Part shown: positions 62,668 to 64,000 of the stretch, piece after piece | Position numbering within the stretch: the first letter of the stretch is position 1 | Layout of the letters: every line of letters starts with the position of its first letter | NCBI RefSeq assembly: GCF_039531105.1 | Contig: NZ_BAAAPK010000001.1 | Location: forward strand, 2,294,001-2,358,000 | Direction: 5' to 3' | DNA from: Microbacterium lacus | GTDB lineage: Bacteria; Actinomycetota; Actinomycetes; Actinomycetales; Microbacteriaceae | Length of the DNA stretch: 64,000 nt | Notes under the pieces: model-generated | What the model saw: the letters and a program-made list of their open reading frames with translations, nothing else | Told to the model about the DNA's origin: nothing | Databases searched by the model: none | Program-made: the position numbers and the translations under genes

Positions 62668-63945
62668 TCAGCCGAGGGGCTTGACCTCGAGATCTGACGC
62701 GTCGGCGCCGACCAGACCGAAGGCGGTGTACCCGTCGTTCGCGGCGCGCTCGAGCAGGGCCTTGAGGTTCTTCGTGCGCTGCTCGAGCCGCACGCGGGAG
62801 CCTTCGGCCACGAGACGGGACTTGAGCGTCAGCAGCGCGCCGAGATCGGCATCCCGATCATGCACGAGGACGACCGCGGGGGCGGCCGACGCGGTCTGCT
62901 CGCCGACGAGGTCCACGATCCGCTCGAATCCGATCGAGAACCCGACCGCCGGGACGTCCTGCCCGAGGAAGCGCCCGATCATGCCGTCGTACCGGCCTCC
63001 GCCGCCGAGCGAGTAGTCCACCGAGGGGTGGGCGAGCTCCATGATCGTGCCGGTGTAGTACCCCATGCCGCGCACGAGGAACGGGTCGAAGACGAGCGGC
63101 ACGTCCCGCTCGGCGCGCGAGGCGGCGACCGCATCGCCGATGGCGGCGAGATCCTCGACGGGCCGATCCGGGATGCCGTCCGGCAGCGCGCGGCGGATGT
63201 GCGCGGACCCGAACGGGATGTGCTCGCGCGTCTGCGGACGCTCCAGGAACGCCCCCAGCGCACGGACGGCCGCAGGATCCGCGCCGCGTCCGGTGAGCTC
63301 GGCGATCACGCCGGAGGGTCCGACCTTGTCGAGCTTGTCGATCGTGATGAGCACCCCCGGACGCTCATCGGGCGCGAAGCCGAAGCCTTCGAGCATCGCA
63401 TCGAGGATCCGCCGATCATTGATCCGGATGCTGCCGCCGGTGAGCCCGAGCGCGTCCAGCGTGTCCAGCGTCGCGACGGCGAGCTCCGCTTCGGCACGCC
63501 CCGAGGCGTCGCCGATGATGTCGATGTCGCACTGGACGAACTGCCGGTACCGCCCCTTCTGCGGACGCTCGGCGCGCCACACGGGCGCGATCTGGATCGA
63601 CCGGAAGACCGAGGGCAGCTGACCCCGGTTCGTGGCGTAGAAGCGGGCGAGCGGAACGGTGAGGTCGTAGCGCAGTCCGAGATCGGTGAGCGCGGACGGA
63701 TCCTCGGCTGCCGCGCGGATCGCCTCGGCATCCAGCCCGCGCTTGAGCACGTTGTACGCGAGCTTCTCGTTGTCGCCGCCGATGCCGGCGTGCAGACGCG
63801 CGTACTCCTCCATGACCGGCGTCTCGATCTCATCGAATCCGTGCGCGCGGTAGCGCTCGCGGATGACGGCGAGCACGCGCTCGCGCCGGGCCTTGTCTGC
63901 GGGAAGGAAGTCGCGCATGCCGCGCGGCGGGGTCACTGATGCCAC
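62668..63945 (-). CDS. hisS: Histidyl-tRNA synthetase
   Basis: A 425-residue class II synthetase charging tRNA-His. Motif 1 lies near TPPRGMRDFLPADKARRERV, motif 2 in FRSIQIAPVWRAERPQKGRY (FRxE-type loop), and the histidine A motif in VRGMGYYTGTIMELAH; motif 3 is in VGFSIGFERIVDL. The C-terminal anticodon-binding domain follows (VVLVHDRDADLGALLTLKSR). GTG 63945 gives MASVTPPRG. The last 55 bp of the window, upstream of it, hold no visible gene. Confidence 0.95.
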   Translation of the reverse strand: MASVTPPRGMRDFLPADKARRERVLAVIRERYRAHGFDEIETPVMEEYARLHAGIGGDNEKLAYNVLKRGLDAEAIRAAAEDPSALTDLGLRYDLTVPLARFYATNRGQLPSVFRSIQIAPVWRAERPQKGRYRQFVQCDIDIIGDASGRAEAELAVATLDTLDALGLTGGSIRINDRRILDAMLEGFGFAPDERPGVLITIDKLDKVGPSGVIAELTGRGADPAAVRALGAFLERPQTREHIPFGSAHIRRALPDGIPDRPVEDLAAIGDAVAASRAERDVPLVFDPFLVRGMGYYTGTIMELAHPSVDYSLGGGGRYDGMIGRFLGQDVPAVGFSIGFERIVDLVGEQTASAAPAVVLVHDRDADLGALLTLKSRLVAEGSRVRLEQRTKNLKALLERAANDGYTAFGLVGADASDLEVKPLG

Positions 63946-64000
63946 CGGACTAGTCTCTCAGTCCGGCCTCCGCCTCCCGAATCCCCATCGAGAGCCCACG

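Overview
The window is a 64 kb piece of a GC-rich actinobacterial chromosome, most likely Microbacterium or a close relative in Microbacteriaceae. The inference rests on strong G/C codon bias, many GTG starts, frequent leaderless promoters (TANNNT six bases before the start codon), a decaprenyl-type cis-prenyltransferase, and the eno / FtsB-like / DUF501 / S8-protease cluster. No rRNA operon or CRISPR array is present. One tRNA was seen.

Host backbone, left (1-9700): a partial membrane protein and a Cys-rich peptide, an Fpg/Nei DNA glycosylase, a three-gene run of beta-CASP nuclease, ppsR and ppsA (PEP synthase and its kinase/phosphatase), a methyltransferase, a phosphoesterase, a LysR-HTH-only protein, an APH-like kinase, an alpha/beta-hydrolase-like protein and a small gene.

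Integrated element (9701-20233, about 10.5 kb): it is bounded by a 15-bp direct repeat and inserted in the 3' end of ychF. It carries a large serine integrase, small unknown proteins, a DUF3631 ATPase flanked by inverted sets of 9-bp repeats, a WhiB-like protein, a coiled-coil protein, two short genes and an 887-residue phage tail tape-measure protein. Its right end holds a GNAT-like protein with a small partner on the opposite strand. There is no terminase, portal, capsid, other tail, lysis or conjugation gene. The best reading is a phage satellite that keeps one structural gene, the tail-length ruler. This is the main novelty candidate.

Host backbone, middle (20207-35415): ychF with its last codons rewritten by the insertion, a methyltransferase, a DEDDh exonuclease, a VOC protein, an AraC regulator, rmuC, glpX, a GntR-controlled operon for a four-carbon sugar acid (kinase, dehydrogenase, GntP permease), class II aldolase, a CitE-like lyase, a MOSC protein and ispH.

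Host backbone, right (35491-64000): xseA/xseB, a DUF4245 protein, carbonic anhydrase, fumC, a two-component system, PIN-PhoH, uppS, a hemolysin III family protein, greA, ilvA, an AI-2E family exporter, two convergent YcaQ-family genes, htpX and lemA, an FAD oxidoreductase with a PLP enzyme, tRNA-Leu(UAA), NDH-2, a mycosin-like protease, DUF501, an FtsB-like protein, eno, an O-methyltransferase and hisS.
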